Shown: positions 8,638 through 17,794 of the stretch, one piece after another | Numbering within the stretch: the first letter of the stretch is position 1 | Layout of the letters: every line of letters begins with the position of its first letter | Assembly: GCA_937916515.1 (NCBI GenBank) | Contig: CALFSX010000133.1 | Span: forward strand, 1-38,558 | From: an uncultured Planctomycetaceae bacterium | GTDB taxonomy: Bacteria > Planctomycetota > Planctomycetia > Planctomycetales > Planctomycetaceae | Direction: 5' to 3' | Length of the DNA stretch: 38,558 nucleotides | The notes under the pieces: generated by a model | Database searches by the model: none | Told to the model about the DNA's origin: nothing | What the model saw: the letters and a program-made list of their open reading frames with translations, nothing else | Translations under genes and position numbers: made by a program

Positions 8638-9990
8638 ATGTCAAACCAACAAACATCGTTTTCCCGACGAACGGCTTTGCGAGGTCTGGGCTTAAGTTTA
8701 GGGCTGCCATGGTTTGAATCCCTGGTTCCCTCTGCGGCAGCTGCATCTGTTGCTCCGACTCCGCCTCAACGGATGGGCTTCATCTTCGTTCCCAATGGCG
8801 TGCATCTGCCGGATTGGACTCCCACAACAGAAGGTTTTGGCTATCAGTTGCCATACACGCTAAGTCCGCTGGCTCCCGTGCAGGATGACTTGCTGGTGAT
8901 CAGCGGATTAACTCACGATAAAGGACGAGCCAACGGAGACGGACCTGGCGATCATGCTCGCAGTGCTTCCGTTTTTCTGACGGGCGCTCAACCTCGCAAG
9001 ACTGATGGTTCGAACATTCGATCGGGAGTTTCTGTCGATCAGGTTGCCGCCAAAGCGATCGGCAAGGCAACTCGCTTTGCGTCACTGGAACTTGGTTGCG
9101 AACCAGGTCGCAGCGCCGGTGGATGCGATTCCGGCTACAGTTGCGCGTATTCGTCCAACATTGCCTGGTCTTCAGAAGCGTCACCTGTCGGGAAAGAGAC
9201 GAATCCTAAGTTTGTGTTCGAACGCCTGTTCGGAAATGGCGATGCGCAAGCTATGGATAAGAGTCAACAAAAACGAGATGCCCTGCAGAAGAGCATTCTG
9301 GATTTTATTGCAGAGGATGCCAGGCAGCTGCAAAAACAACTGGGCAAGAACGACAAACGTAAGCTTGAAGAATACTTAAACGGTGTGCGTGAAGTTGAAC
9401 GTCGAACCGTCAGCGCGGTTGCGAATGGCGAGGTTAATCCGGACATCGACTATCCGGCTCCGGCCGGAACGCCGTCCGATTATGGCGAACATATCCGCCT
9501 GCTGTGCGACATGATGGTTCTGGCGTTTCAGACGGACAGTACTCGCGTCAGCACATTCATGTTTGCAGATGCCGGCAGCAATCGTAGCTATCGCCACATC
9601 AACGTGCCGGATGGGCATCACGACTTGTCGCATCATCGCGGCGACGCTGCCAAACATGCCAAGATTCGAGACATCAATCGGTTCCATGTGGCTCAGTTCA
9701 GTTATCTGCTGCAAAAAATGAAGGCCACTCCGGATGGATATGGCAACCTGCTGGACAACACAATGATGTGTTACGGCAGCGCGTTAAGCGATGGCGATCG
9801 ACACAACAACGAAAACCTTCCGATTCTATTGGCAGGGCATGGCGGTGGCAGCATCGACACGGGACGTCACCTGAAAGTCGCTGAAGAAACGCCGATGTGC
9901 AATCTGTTTATGTCGATGCTGGATCGGATTGGAGCACCAGTTGATTTTGTTGGTGACAGCACGGGACAACTTCGTGGATTGCAGATTTGA
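8638..9990 (+). CDS. DUF1552 family protein with Tat-type signal
   Basis: This 450-residue protein belongs to DUF1552 (Pfam HXXSHH), found next to DUF1592 genes in planctomycetes and relatives. The N-terminus carries a twin-arginine pattern, SRRTALRG (R10, R11), followed by a hydrophobic stretch and an Ala-rich cleavage region, pointing to Tat export of a folded protein. The family signature H-x-x-S-H-H is at residues 328-333. The domain is related to the DUF1501/sulfatase-like group, but its activity is unknown. The start at 8638 has GAAGAGA upstream. The gene lies 105 bases after the PSCyt/PSD gene and 5 bases before the HEAT gene, so all three are probably one operon. Confidence 0.9.
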   Translation: MSNQQTSFSRRTALRGLGLSLGLPWFESLVPSAAAASVAPTPPQRMGFIFVPNGVHLPDWTPTTEGFGYQLPYTLSPLAPVQDDLLVISGLTHDKGRANGDGPGDHARSASVFLTGAQPRKTDGSNIRSGVSVDQVAAKAIGKATRFASLELGCEPGRSAGGCDSGYSCAYSSNIAWSSEASPVGKETNPKFVFERLFGNGDAQAMDKSQQKRDALQKSILDFIAEDARQLQKQLGKNDKRKLEEYLNGVREVERRTVSAVANGEVNPDIDYPAPAGTPSDYGEHIRLLCDMMVLAFQTDSTRVSTFMFADAGSNRSYRHINVPDGHHDLSHHRGDAAKHAKIRDINRFHVAQFSYLLQKMKATPDGYGNLLDNTMMCYGSALSDGDRHNNENLPILLAGHGGGSIDTGRHLKVAEETPMCNLFMSMLDRIGAPVDFVGDSTGQLRGLQI

Positions 9991-9995
9991 AGCAC

Positions 9996-12341
9996 ATGTT
10001 TTCACAACCCGTTGTCATGCAGGTCGCGAAAATTCTGGCAGTCTCGATGGTGCTTGCGTTCAGTCCTTCGCTGTCCGCTCAGGATGCGTCGAACACTGTT
10101 GAAGCATTGGCGCAGCAACTGGAAAGCGGAGACCTGCCTGTTCGTCGCGATGCCGCATATGCTCTGGCCTCGCGTGGCCCGGAGTCTTTGCCCGCCCTGT
10201 CGTCGTTGATCAAGGCGATTAGTGATCGAGACGAACAGGTGTGGATGCAATCCGCCATGGCGATTGCTCGCATTGGTCCTGGCGCTGTAGACGCGGCACC
10301 CGCATTAATCGACAGTCTTGACAGCCGAGACGCCCAGAAAAGATACCGTGCCGCGTGGGTGTTGGGACAGATCGGAATTCCTGCCGTTCCCCGGCTTTCT
10401 GAGGCTCTATTGCATCAGGATTCCCGTATTCGAGCTGGCGCGGCTGAGGCTCTCGGATGGATCAAAGACGATTCCGGAGTTGTGACGGCGCAGCTTGCCG
10501 CAGCGTTGTCGGATGGGAATGTGGATGTTTGCGTGAGTGCGGCGAAAGCTTTGGGCAAACTGGGCACTACAGCAGAATCGGCGTTGGGACAGGCTTTGGT
10601 TAGTCTTGAAGGGCGAGTGCGAGCCGAAGGCGCAAGGTCGTTGCATGAAATTGGTTCTGTGTCTGAAGCAAACCAGGATCGACTGATTTGCCTGATTCAG
10701 GACATTCATCCCCCGGCCAGAGCAGCCGCGATTGTGGCACTTGCGTCGTCCAGTTTTGATCGAAGCGAACTGTTGGATGTAATCGCCACTGCGTTGGTTG
10801 ACGAAGATCCAGCAGTCCGCAGTGCAGCGGTTTTAGCGCTAAGAAAGCTGGGCTCAGAATCACAACGAGCCGTCCCGTTTTTGCTGGAGATGCTCAACGG
10901 AGAAGATGCGGCTTCACGACGTTCAGCGGCGTTTGCATTAGGCACCATGGGCAAAGATGCGGCTGATGCAGTTCCTGTTTTGGTTGCGGCACTGAAGCGA
11001 GAATCAGATGATCATTCTGACGTCATTCGGGCGATTGGGCGAATCGGTCGCGATTGCGTGCCGGTTTTATTAGCGGCGACTGAAGATGCTCAACAATCAA
11101 CAGATCTTCTGGCATTGGCCCTGGCAGAAATCGGCCCGGCGGCAACCGATCAGTTAATTGAAGCGTTGTCTGTTGAATCGATTCACGTGCGAACCAGTGC
11201 TGCTTTGGCACTGCGGCGCATGAAGCCGATTCCTCAGGCGGCATTCATCCCCTTAACAAATACGCTGACAGATGCGTCTGCCGTGGTTCGTGAAGCGGCG
11301 GCAATGGCCCTGGGAAATTGCCGAGGGCTTTCTGACGAGACCGTGAACAGTTTGCTGGAAGCTGCGAGCGACGAAGACCAGCGTGTGCGAGCCGCTGCCG
11401 TGTTTTCCATTGCGTCAATCTCATTGCCGAATGAAAAGGTACTGCCAATACTTGTGAATTCGCTGACCGACGAACATTCGGAAGTTCGTTCTCAAGCCAT
11501 CGCCGGGCTGCAAAACCTGGGAGAAGCAGCGGCTGGTGTGCTGACAGAAATTACAGCCGCACTAAAAGACAAATCGCCGGCGGTGCAGGCCAGTGCGGCA
11601 ACCACGTTGGGAACTCTGAAAAGTGTTGCCAAACCAGCACTACCGATGCTTACAACAATGCTGTCATCGGAAGACGCCAGTGTTCGCAGCAGTGCCGCCA
11701 ACGCGATGGCGAATATTGGTATTGATGATTCAAGCACGGCAGCACTGTTGGCTCCTTTGCTGTCTGATGAAGATACTGATGTGGTTTTGGCGGGCATTGC
11801 GGCATTAACGGCGATGAAGCATGCTGGAGGCGATGCACTGCCAGCGGTTGTTCGAATTATCGAACACGATCAGCCGGATATTCGCAGCGAGGCCATCAAA
11901 TGCTTTGCGGCAATAGAAGCAGACAAATCACGGTTGGTGCCGGTGCTGATCACGGCTTTAAATGATGCCGACTGGACGGTTCGACGCGCTGCGGCTGAAT
12001 CTTTGGGAGCGATTGGTTCGGCTGCAAAAGCAGCCGTTCCCGTTCTGTTTGAAATGCTGAAAAGCGAAGAGGATACAAATTATGCTCGCGGAGCGTTGCG
12101 AGCCATTGATGCGGCTGGTCCGGAAGCGGTTCCTGTTTTAATGGCGGGGCTGGAATCTGATGATCAGCGAAGTCGCTTCTATGCGTTGTTTCTGTTGGGC
12201 AAGGTTGGTCCCGCAGCCAGTGAGGCTCTTCCACTGCTGAAAAAGCTGATGGAAGAAACCGAAAGCGGTCGGATGAAGGATTCCTTTCAGAAAGCGATCG
12301 AGGAAATTGAAGCGAAGCCCCGGAAAGACGGTGAATCCTGA
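9996..12341 (+). CDS. Exported HEAT-repeat protein
   Basis: This 781-residue protein has a signal peptide ending near residue 28 (SLSA), followed almost entirely by about 20 HEAT/PBS-lyase-type repeats. The units are about 31-38 residues and recur as VRxxAAxALGxIG or close variants. Such alpha-solenoids are binding scaffolds; no catalytic motif is visible. The ATG at 9996 lies 5 bases after the DUF1552 stop. A TTG at 9987 overlapping that stop and an ATG at 10017 are alternatives, and all keep the signal peptide. Coupling to the DUF1552 gene suggests that the product binds or organises the exported PSCyt/PSD and DUF1552 proteins; that is inference from gene order. Confidence 0.85.
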   Translation: MFSQPVVMQVAKILAVSMVLAFSPSLSAQDASNTVEALAQQLESGDLPVRRDAAYALASRGPESLPALSSLIKAISDRDEQVWMQSAMAIARIGPGAVDAAPALIDSLDSRDAQKRYRAAWVLGQIGIPAVPRLSEALLHQDSRIRAGAAEALGWIKDDSGVVTAQLAAALSDGNVDVCVSAAKALGKLGTTAESALGQALVSLEGRVRAEGARSLHEIGSVSEANQDRLICLIQDIHPPARAAAIVALASSSFDRSELLDVIATALVDEDPAVRSAAVLALRKLGSESQRAVPFLLEMLNGEDAASRRSAAFALGTMGKDAADAVPVLVAALKRESDDHSDVIRAIGRIGRDCVPVLLAATEDAQQSTDLLALALAEIGPAATDQLIEALSVESIHVRTSAALALRRMKPIPQAAFIPLTNTLTDASAVVREAAAMALGNCRGLSDETVNSLLEAASDEDQRVRAAAVFSIASISLPNEKVLPILVNSLTDEHSEVRSQAIAGLQNLGEAAAGVLTEITAALKDKSPAVQASAATTLGTLKSVAKPALPMLTTMLSSEDASVRSSAANAMANIGIDDSSTAALLAPLLSDEDTDVVLAGIAALTAMKHAGGDALPAVVRIIEHDQPDIRSEAIKCFAAIEADKSRLVPVLITALNDADWTVRRAAAESLGAIGSAAKAAVPVLFEMLKSEEDTNYARGALRAIDAAGPEAVPVLMAGLESDDQRSRFYALFLLGKVGPAASEALPLLKKLMEETESGRMKDSFQKAIEEIEAKPRKDGES

Positions 12342-12441
12342 TCGTAAGGTAACTTACATCACGCAAGCCGACCATCCGGCAAAACGACGTTTGGGCGTGA
12401 AGTTAGCAGAGATAGCCGTTGGCAGGCTTCAGATCGCGTGA
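12331..12441 (+). CDS. Possible 36-residue microprotein overlapping the HEAT gene end
   Basis: A GTG at 12331 lies inside the last codons of the HEAT gene and has GGAAAG five bases upstream. It opens 36 codons ending at TGA 12439-12441. The peptide contains YITQADHPAKRRLGVKLAEI and has mixed charged and hydrophobic residues rather than shadow-frame composition. It could be a translationally coupled small protein or chance. No family is recognised. Confidence 0.2.
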   Translation: MNPDRKVTYITQADHPAKRRLGVKLAEIAVGRLQIA

Positions 12442-12625
12442 ATTTCGAAATCACGTTGGCGGGAATTGCGAGTTAAATCGGTTGACTTGCAATAGTCTTC
12501 ACGTAGTCGGGTATGGCGGGCTTCTGAAAGTTGACCCCTGCCCGGGTGAGGTCTAAAGTTGAGTGTTGATGGAGCAGTGGCTACCAGACGAAAAATCCGT
12601 ACATACTGTATTTTGGTAATAATTC

Positions 12626-14647
12626 ATGTCTGACTCTCAGGGAAAACCTCCGGAAAAAGCCCCCAATTCCGGTCGCGACCCACGCAAGGATAAGAACCAA
12701 TCCAGCAATGGAATGTGGTACGTTCTTGTATTTTCGGTCATCGGAATACTGATTTTCTCTACGATGAGTCAATCAAGGGATGGCGAAAAGGTCACGCTGA
12801 CCGAATTCAAACGCAGTGTAGAGAACAAAGTTCGCACGGCTCGAGACATTCATGAGTTGACCATTGGTCCGACTCAAATGACCTGGCAGGATTGCTCAAT
12901 TGCCGACGTGCGAAAAGGCAAGACCGCCAAGCGATATTACGTGGGGGTTTGGGGAATCGGTGATCAGTCCATCAACGATCTGCTGAAACTTCTTGAAGAT
13001 AATGGCATCGAAGCCACGGGCGGGCAAACGCCATCTGCATTTGCCGAAATGCTGCCGATGCTGTTCCTGACCGTTTTGATGGTTGGGCTTTTCATCTTCC
13101 TGTTGCGACGTTTGGGAGGAACCGGTTCGGCAATGTCGTTCGGCCGAAGTCGCGGACGTCTTTATGCTCAAGATGATGTGGGAGTCACGTTTGATGACGT
13201 TGCTGGAATTGACGAAGCCGTTGAAGAGCTTAAAGAAGTTGTTGAGTTTCTGAAGACGCCTCAAAAGTATCAATCGCTGGGTGGACGTATTCCACGCGGT
13301 GTTTTGCTGGTGGGCCCTCCAGGCACAGGCAAAACAATGCTGGCGAAGGCCGTTGCGGGAGAAGCCGGCGTGCCGTTTTTTGGGCTGTCTGGTTCGGATT
13401 TTGTGGAAATGTACGTTGGAGTGGGGGCGGCTCGCGTTCGCGACATGTTCCAGCAGGCGTTACAGCGATCTCCAGCAATCATCTTCATTGACGAACTTGA
13501 CGCACTGGGCAAGGTTCGCGGCAGTGGAGCTCCCGGTGGTCACGACGAACGCGAACAAACACTGAATGCGTTGCTTGTGGAAATGGACGGCTTCAGCACG
13601 GACCACAGCGTGATTGTGATGGCGGCAACCAACCGACCGGAAACTCTGGATCCGGCTTTGATGCGACCTGGCCGTTTTGATCGCCACGTGTTGGTGGATC
13701 GACCGGACATCAAAGGGCGAGCCGCTATTTTGAAAGTACATGCCACCAAGGTAAAGATGTCGGAAGAAGTCGACATTCCTCGGCTGGCCAAGTTGACTCC
13801 CGGATTTGTGGGAGCCGATCTGGCAAACCTGGTGAACGAAGCGGCTTTGCTGTCCGCCCGACGCGGCGATAAGCGAGTCACCATGAAAGCGTTTGAAGAT
13901 GGAATCGAACGTGTCATGGCTGGGCTTGAAAAGTCGTCTCGCATCATCATCGAAGAAGTGAAACGACGTGTGGCGTGTCACGAATGCGGACATGCTTTGG
14001 TGGCTGACAGCTTGCCGAACACTGATCCCGTACACAAAATTTCCATCATTCCTCGCGGAATGGGTGCGCTGGGTTATATGCTGCAGTTGCCGGAAGATGA
14101 TCGTGAATTACTGACACAGTCTGAACTTGAAAGCCGCATTGCCGTGCTGTTGGGGGGGATTTCTGCAGAGCAGCTGATATATAACGAAACGTCAACGGGC
14201 GCGCAAAACGATCTGCAACGAGCATCCGATATGGCTCGGCGAATGGTCACTGAATTCGGCATGAGTCCACGACTGGGGCGCATGTACTATAGCGAATCGC
14301 AGACTTCACCGTTTCTTGCAGGATCGGGAGCGATGGTGAAGGAGTCAGTTCACAGCGAGGAAACACTTCGAGAGATCGATCTGGAAGTGAAACGACTTGT
14401 TGATGAAGGATATCGTACTGCGTTTGAAATTCTGACGTCTCACAAAGCTGTACTGGAACACCTGAGCGCTGAACTGTTTGAAACCGAAACGATGAACGCT
14501 GATCAGATGCACAAGATTATCGATCAGCATAGTGCTGGTCCTAAGATTGCGGCCGGAACTTCTGTGACTGTTGTGAATGAAACGGCGGCTGAGCAGGCCA
14601 CTATCAGCGACGATGTTCCTGATGTCGCTTCCGGCCCTGCTGGCTAA
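12626..14647 (+). CDS. ftsH: ATP-dependent zinc metalloprotease FtsH
   Basis: This is a 673-residue membrane AAA+ protease that unfolds and degrades membrane and soluble substrates. Two membrane helices lie at about 31-47 and 143-160, flanking an FtsH extracytoplasmic domain. The AAA+ module has Walker A GPPGTGKT at 230-237, the pore motif around [10 protein letters not shown], Walker B IIFIDE at 285-290, and the second region of homology [20 protein letters not shown]. The zinc site is HECGH at 452-456 in place of the usual HEAGH, and the downstream third-ligand Asp is present in STGAQNDL. The start ATG has only a weak ribosome site. The upstream 284-bp gap holds an imperfect palindrome at 12437-12455 but no convincing promoter. 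A strong terminator follows. Identity is certain; whether it is the housekeeping copy is unknown. Confidence 0.95.
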   Translation: MSDSQGKPPEKAPNSGRDPRKDKNQSSNGMWYVLVFSVIGILIFSTMSQSRDGEKVTLTEFKRSVENKVRTARDIHELTIGPTQMTWQDCSIADVRKGKTAKRYYVGVWGIGDQSINDLLKLLEDNGIEATGGQTPSAFAEMLPMLFLTVLMVGLFIFLLRRLGGTGSAMSFGRSRGRLYAQDDVGVTFDDVAGIDEAVEELKEVVEFLKTPQKYQSLGGRIPRGVLLVGPPGTGKTMLAKAVAGEAGVPFFGLSGSDFVEMYVGVGAARVRDMFQQALQRSPAIIFIDELDALGKVRGSGAPGGHDEREQTLNALLVEMDGFSTDHSVIVMAATNRPETLDPALMRPGRFDRHVLVDRPDIKGRAAILKVHATKVKMSEEVDIPRLAKLTPGFVGADLANLVNEAALLSARRGDKRVTMKAFEDGIERVMAGLEKSSRIIIEEVKRRVACHECGHALVADSLPNTDPVHKISIIPRGMGALGYMLQLPEDDRELLTQSELESRIAVLLGGISAEQLIYNETSTGAQNDLQRASDMARRMVTEFGMSPRLGRMYYSESQTSPFLAGSGAMVKESVHSEETLREIDLEVKRLVDEGYRTAFEILTSHKAVLEHLSAELFETETMNADQMHKIIDQHSAGPKIAAGTSVTVVNETAAEQATISDDVPDVASGPAG

Positions 14648-14677
14648 CGGCAATTGGGATTGTTGTCATCGAAAACG

Positions 14678-14716
14678 AAAACAGCCTCTGCATTTTTTTG
14701 ATGCAGAGGCTGTTTT
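14678..14716 (+). terminator. Rho-independent terminator after ftsH
   Basis: A perfect 16-bp stem (14678-14693 with 14701-14716) closes a 7-base loop, TTTTTTG. The left arm begins with A residues and the right arm ends TGTTTT, so it can act in both directions. It separates ftsH from the convergent STAS gene. Confidence 0.9.
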
Positions 14717-14866
14717 GTTATTCGATGATTGAAGTTGTTAATTCAGTGGGCCGCGACTTAAGTTTCTGAATCGCAGGTCGTGAGTTTGTGCGGCTTACCG
14801 TGGCCAGCAGAACGTTTCCTGAACTGGCAATTGCCAGGACTTTGCTGTGTGGGGCAGTGGATTGGC

Positions 14867-15265
14867 TTATACATCCACCTGATGGATTTCGATCATCGTG
14901 TTGAGTTTTGTGATTTGAAGCACTTCAACCACATCTTCACACGGATTGAACACCTGTACTCGAGGTTGCAGGCCATTCAGTTGCTTTAGTGAAACCAGCA
15001 GTCCCAGCATTCCGGTGGGCACAAGTTTTACTCCTGTTAAATCAAAGGCCACAACGTTGCAGTTGTTGGCGATTAACAGATCGGAAATGGCGGAACGATA
15101 GTGAGCAGCGTTGAACTCCGATGGAACGTCTTCACCGCCAAATCCCAGAACGGTTGTTTCGCCAACACTGTAGACTCGCAGCACGCCATCTTCTGTAAGA
15201 GCGTATTGCGGATTCAGGAAGCCACTGTCATTGCTGGTGTCTGCTGCATCGGATTCGTTTGTCAT
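14867..15265 (-). CDS. STAS-domain protein (anti-anti-sigma factor type)
   Basis: This 132-residue protein has a STAS domain from about residue 28 to the end. The central signature is VVAFDLTGVKLVPTGMLGLL, which aligns with the SpoIIAA/RsbV pattern D-S-S-G-L-G. The usual phospho-serine position appears to be the threonine of VPTG. STAS proteins of this kind bind anti-sigma kinases in partner switching and are reset by RsbU/SpoIIE phosphatases. No kinase lies next to it; the only such phosphatase in the window is encoded at 2682-3821. A weak GAAG lies before the ATG. Alternatively it could act in a membrane-lipid or transporter complex. The fold call is good; the pathway is inferred. Confidence 0.8.
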   Translation of the reverse strand: MTNESDAADTSNDSGFLNPQYALTEDGVLRVYSVGETTVLGFGGEDVPSEFNAAHYRSAISDLLIANNCNVVAFDLTGVKLVPTGMLGLLVSLKQLNGLQPRVQVFNPCEDVVEVLQITKLNTMIEIHQVDV

Positions 15266-15783
15266 GACTTCTAACGGCCAACTGTTGTAAGTGGCTCGCC
15301 TTTGCTAATGATGCGAAGAAAAAGAATAGATGGGTCTGTATCCAACTGGTACGGATATTAGATAGTACAGAAAACGGCGTCATCCGGTACAAGCGAATGC
15401 TGAATGAATTGGTTGTGAAAAGCGTGCGTGTGAGTTTGGGCAAGATTTCGTTTCCGGCTCTTGCTGAATCGTGTTTTACGGGCACTGTCCGCCATTTGTG
15501 TGCCAAACGCGGTTGCCGGGTAAGCTCAGGGATGAGTCATTGGAAGTTTCTTTTCGACCTGTTCCTGTGTACGTGAGCGGCAGGGAAAGCGGCTGCTGTC
15601 TTTTGGAAAAAACACGATCGATGGTTAGGAATTCTGCGGTTGGTTGCTCTGTTCGCCCGTGATAATCGAACCTGCAGGAGAGCGAAGGTGTCTCGATGAC
15701 GGAAACGCTGGAGATTCCTGCTTTACATAGTCGCTTTTCACTGCTAGATTTCCGCCACAGCGGCCAGGTTCGCTGAACGACAC
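15266..15783. other. Intergenic spacer upstream of STAS gene and tRNA
   Basis: This 518-bp stretch lies between the STAS start (minus) and the tRNA (plus). It must hold the promoters of both. I see no convincing gene. A 26-codon frame at 15696-15776 with a fair ribosome site (GGAGAGCGAAGG) is too short to call. Confidence 0.5.
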
Positions 15784-15855
15784 TACCCCGTAGTGTAATT
15801 GGTAACACTACAGATTCTGATTCTGTCATTCGGGGTTCGAGTCCCTGCGGGGTAA
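15784..15855 (+). tRNA. tRNA-Gln, anticodon CUG
   Basis: The 72-nt cloverleaf is clear. A perfect 7-bp acceptor stem pairs 15784-15790 with 15848-15854. The D arm contains TAATTGGTAA. The anticodon stem ACAGA/TCTGT closes the loop TTCTGAT with anticodon CTG at 15817-15819. The T arm contains TTCGAGT with one G-U pair. The discriminator is A, and CCA is not encoded. The arm sequences match the usual bacterial glutamine tRNA. Confidence 0.93.
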
Positions 15856-15960
15856 ATAGGGCTGTTTTGCTGATTGGCAAAGCAGCCTTTTTCTTGCGCT
15901 CGTACAATTAATCGGGCGTGGTTTCCGCCGATTGCCGTCAACGAAAGTCATCGTTGCCTC

Positions 15961-16746
15961 ATGTTTCCGCTTCGCGACGACATTCCATCGCACCGATTTC
16001 CAATCGTCAATTACACCATGATTGCTGCCTGCGTGGTTGTTTTTGTGGTGCAGTCGAATTCGCCGGATGGCCTGGTTGACCAATTCGGCATGATCCCGGC
16101 TCGCGTCAGCCATCCGAATCAGGAACTGGTGGTTCAGCGACAGGTGATCGTTGAAACTCCCGCCGGCCCCAGGCGTGCAATTCAGGAGCAGCGGGTTCCG
16201 GATTCTGTGCTTCCCCCTTTCACCACGCTTCTGAGCTGTGTTTTTCTGCACGGAAGCCTGATGCATCTGTTGGGGAATATCTGGTTTTTGTACGTTTTCG
16301 GTGACAATGTCGAAGATCGACTGGGGCCTTTCGGCTATGCGTTTTTCTATCTGGGAAGCGGCATTGCGGCGAGTTTGTCGCATTATGCGTTCCAGCCGGA
16401 ATCTGTTGTGCCGACCATCGGGGCCAGCGGCGCTGTTGCCGGTGTGATGGGGGCCTATCTGTGGCTGTACCCTCACGCAAAAGTCGTGACGATCATCCCG
16501 ATCCTGTTTATTCTGCAGATGATTGTTGTGCCAGCTCCGATTTTCCTCGGCATCTGGTTTGTTCTGCAGTTGATTCAGGGGACTTTTTCCATGGGGGGGA
16601 CCGAAGCCGCTGGAGTTGCCTGGTGGGCTCATGCGGGGGGATTCGCCTTTGGTTTTGCCGCGGCGTGGTTTTTGAAGGCGATTCCGCCCAATGACGGCCC
16701 TCGTGTGCGAGTAATTCGCCCGGGCAACTCTGACTGGGGCGGGTGA
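15961..16746 (+). CDS. Rhomboid family intramembrane serine protease
   Basis: This is a 261-residue multi-pass membrane protein. It has the rhomboid core: HLLGNIWFLYVFGDNVED (helix with the oxyanion-region motif), the nucleophile S156 in GASG, and the catalytic histidine H224 in HAGGFAFG. An extended loop of about 40 residues after the first helix precedes the HGSLMHLLGN segment. Rhomboids cut single-pass proteins inside the membrane; the substrate here is unknown. The ATG at 15961 is chosen because the family N-terminus (FPLRDDIPSHRFPIVNY) begins there. The frame extends upstream only into the sequence just after the tRNA. No operon partner is evident. Confidence 0.92.
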   Translation: MFPLRDDIPSHRFPIVNYTMIAACVVVFVVQSNSPDGLVDQFGMIPARVSHPNQELVVQRQVIVETPAGPRRAIQEQRVPDSVLPPFTTLLSCVFLHGSLMHLLGNIWFLYVFGDNVEDRLGPFGYAFFYLGSGIAASLSHYAFQPESVVPTIGASGAVAGVMGAYLWLYPHAKVVTIIPILFILQMIVVPAPIFLGIWFVLQLIQGTFSMGGTEAAGVAWWAHAGGFAFGFAAAWFLKAIPPNDGPRVRVIRPGNSDWGG

Positions 16747-17220
16747 AATCTGTGTTTATGATGCGAACGGGCCAGCACGGGCCAGCATGGGGCTGGGGCA
16801 AAGCATCCGCTGCTGCGGGAAATCTCAACTCGCTGAGTTGTTTTAGGTTTTCTCGCTGTTGGCTATTTGTGAAGAACATTAATCGGCCATTTCCGAATTC
16901 TCGAAAATTCGCTGGGCAAATCGTCAGTTTCGAGTGACTTCGTGGTTGTGGGTTGAACTTCAGCGGGTATTGTGCAGCCCAGACAGCGGGATGTGCGATA
17001 AAACGCGAGACCAAGCGTTGATTGTGCAGGCCAAAGTCGCTAAATTGCTCGACTTGATCGCTGGCCCTGCCGATGAACAGGGAATTTTACAGCGTTTTCG
17101 CAGGCTTCTGCTACCACGGACGACTTTTTGTGTCGTTCGGGTCTCTTTCTGCGACAAGCCCATAGTTCGTTTCATCTAAGTATATTCTGTCTAAGTCCGC
17201 CGGAAAAAGGTGATCAAGCG
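16747..17220. other. Intergenic spacer, leader of the rplM-rpsI operon
   Basis: This 474-bp gap separates the rhomboid gene from rplM and should contain the ribosomal-protein promoter. A TATATT close to 17180 is a possible -10 element, but I find no matching -35. A frame from the ATG at 16991 to 17179 has a partly protein-like stretch (ALIVQAKVAKLLDLIAGPA) but no good ribosome site, and I do not call it a gene. Confidence 0.4.
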
Positions 17221-17736
17221 ATGCCAATGCTCGCAAAAACGTGGATGGCAAAAACCGAACAAACCGACGACTTGCGCGATTGGTTTGTTGTTGACGGTGA
17301 AGGCCAAATTGTTGGACGTCTGGCGACTCAGATTGCCACGGTCCTGATGGGCAAACACAAGGCGACATACACTCCTCACATTGATTGTGGTGGTGCAGTT
17401 GTTGTTGTGAATGTTGAAAAGGTTGCCTTCACTGGTGGTGAAATGGTTCACCCGGAAGTGCCTTACTACTCAACAAAGATGGCCAAAAAGAGCTACGACA
17501 GCTACAGCGGTTTTCCTGGTGGTCGCCGAGTGCGGTCAGCTGTAAACGTTTGGCAGACAGCTCCTGAACGAATTCTTTCGGAAGCGGTTCGACGCATGTT
17601 GCCAAAAAGCAAACTGGGTCGTCAAATGCTTAAGAAACTGAAGTTGTTTGTGGGTCCTGAACACACACACCAGGCTCAGCAGCCTGTCGATTTTCCAGCT
17701 TATCTGATGCCTAAAAGGTCTCGTAAGCTGTCATAG
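17221..17736 (+). CDS. rplM: 50S ribosomal protein L13
   Basis: This 171-residue protein is an early-assembly component of the large ribosomal subunit. Conserved stretches include WFVVDGEGQIVGRLATQIA, LMGKHKATYTPHIDCGG, the VVVVNVEKV strand and VRRMLPKSKLGRQ, followed by the LKLFVGPEHTHQAQQP tail. The ATG at 17221 has AAGGTGAT upstream; the frame continues upstream but the family begins at the WMAK segment. It is about 25-30 residues longer than E. coli L13 (142), with short N- and C-terminal additions. It is followed by rpsI after 58 bases, the standard bacterial rplM-rpsI arrangement. Confidence 0.97.
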   Translation: MPMLAKTWMAKTEQTDDLRDWFVVDGEGQIVGRLATQIATVLMGKHKATYTPHIDCGGAVVVVNVEKVAFTGGEMVHPEVPYYSTKMAKKSYDSYSGFPGGRRVRSAVNVWQTAPERILSEAVRRMLPKSKLGRQMLKKLKLFVGPEHTHQAQQPVDFPAYLMPKRSRKLS

Positions 17737-17794
17737 TTGCCGTCGATCGGCCTTTCAAAATTTTGTCGCCCATTGCCTTTAGCGATCTCTGAAT

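Noticed and set aside
9987-12341. TTG start for the HEAT gene overlapping the DUF1552 stop
   Set aside because: The ATG at 9996 keeps the whole signal peptide and needs no rare start codon; the difference is three residues.
12437-12455. Imperfect palindrome CGTGA...TCACG before ftsH as an operator
   Set aside because: A single 19-bp site with an internal mismatch and no promoter in place; could be chance.
15696-15776. 26-codon frame with GGAGAGCGAAGG upstream, just before tRNA-Gln
   Set aside because: Too short, no family, and it sits where the tRNA promoter should be.
16991-17179. 62-codon frame with an amphipathic stretch upstream of rplM
   Set aside because: No ribosome site at proper spacing, and the end of the frame is low-quality sequence; more likely the rplM leader.
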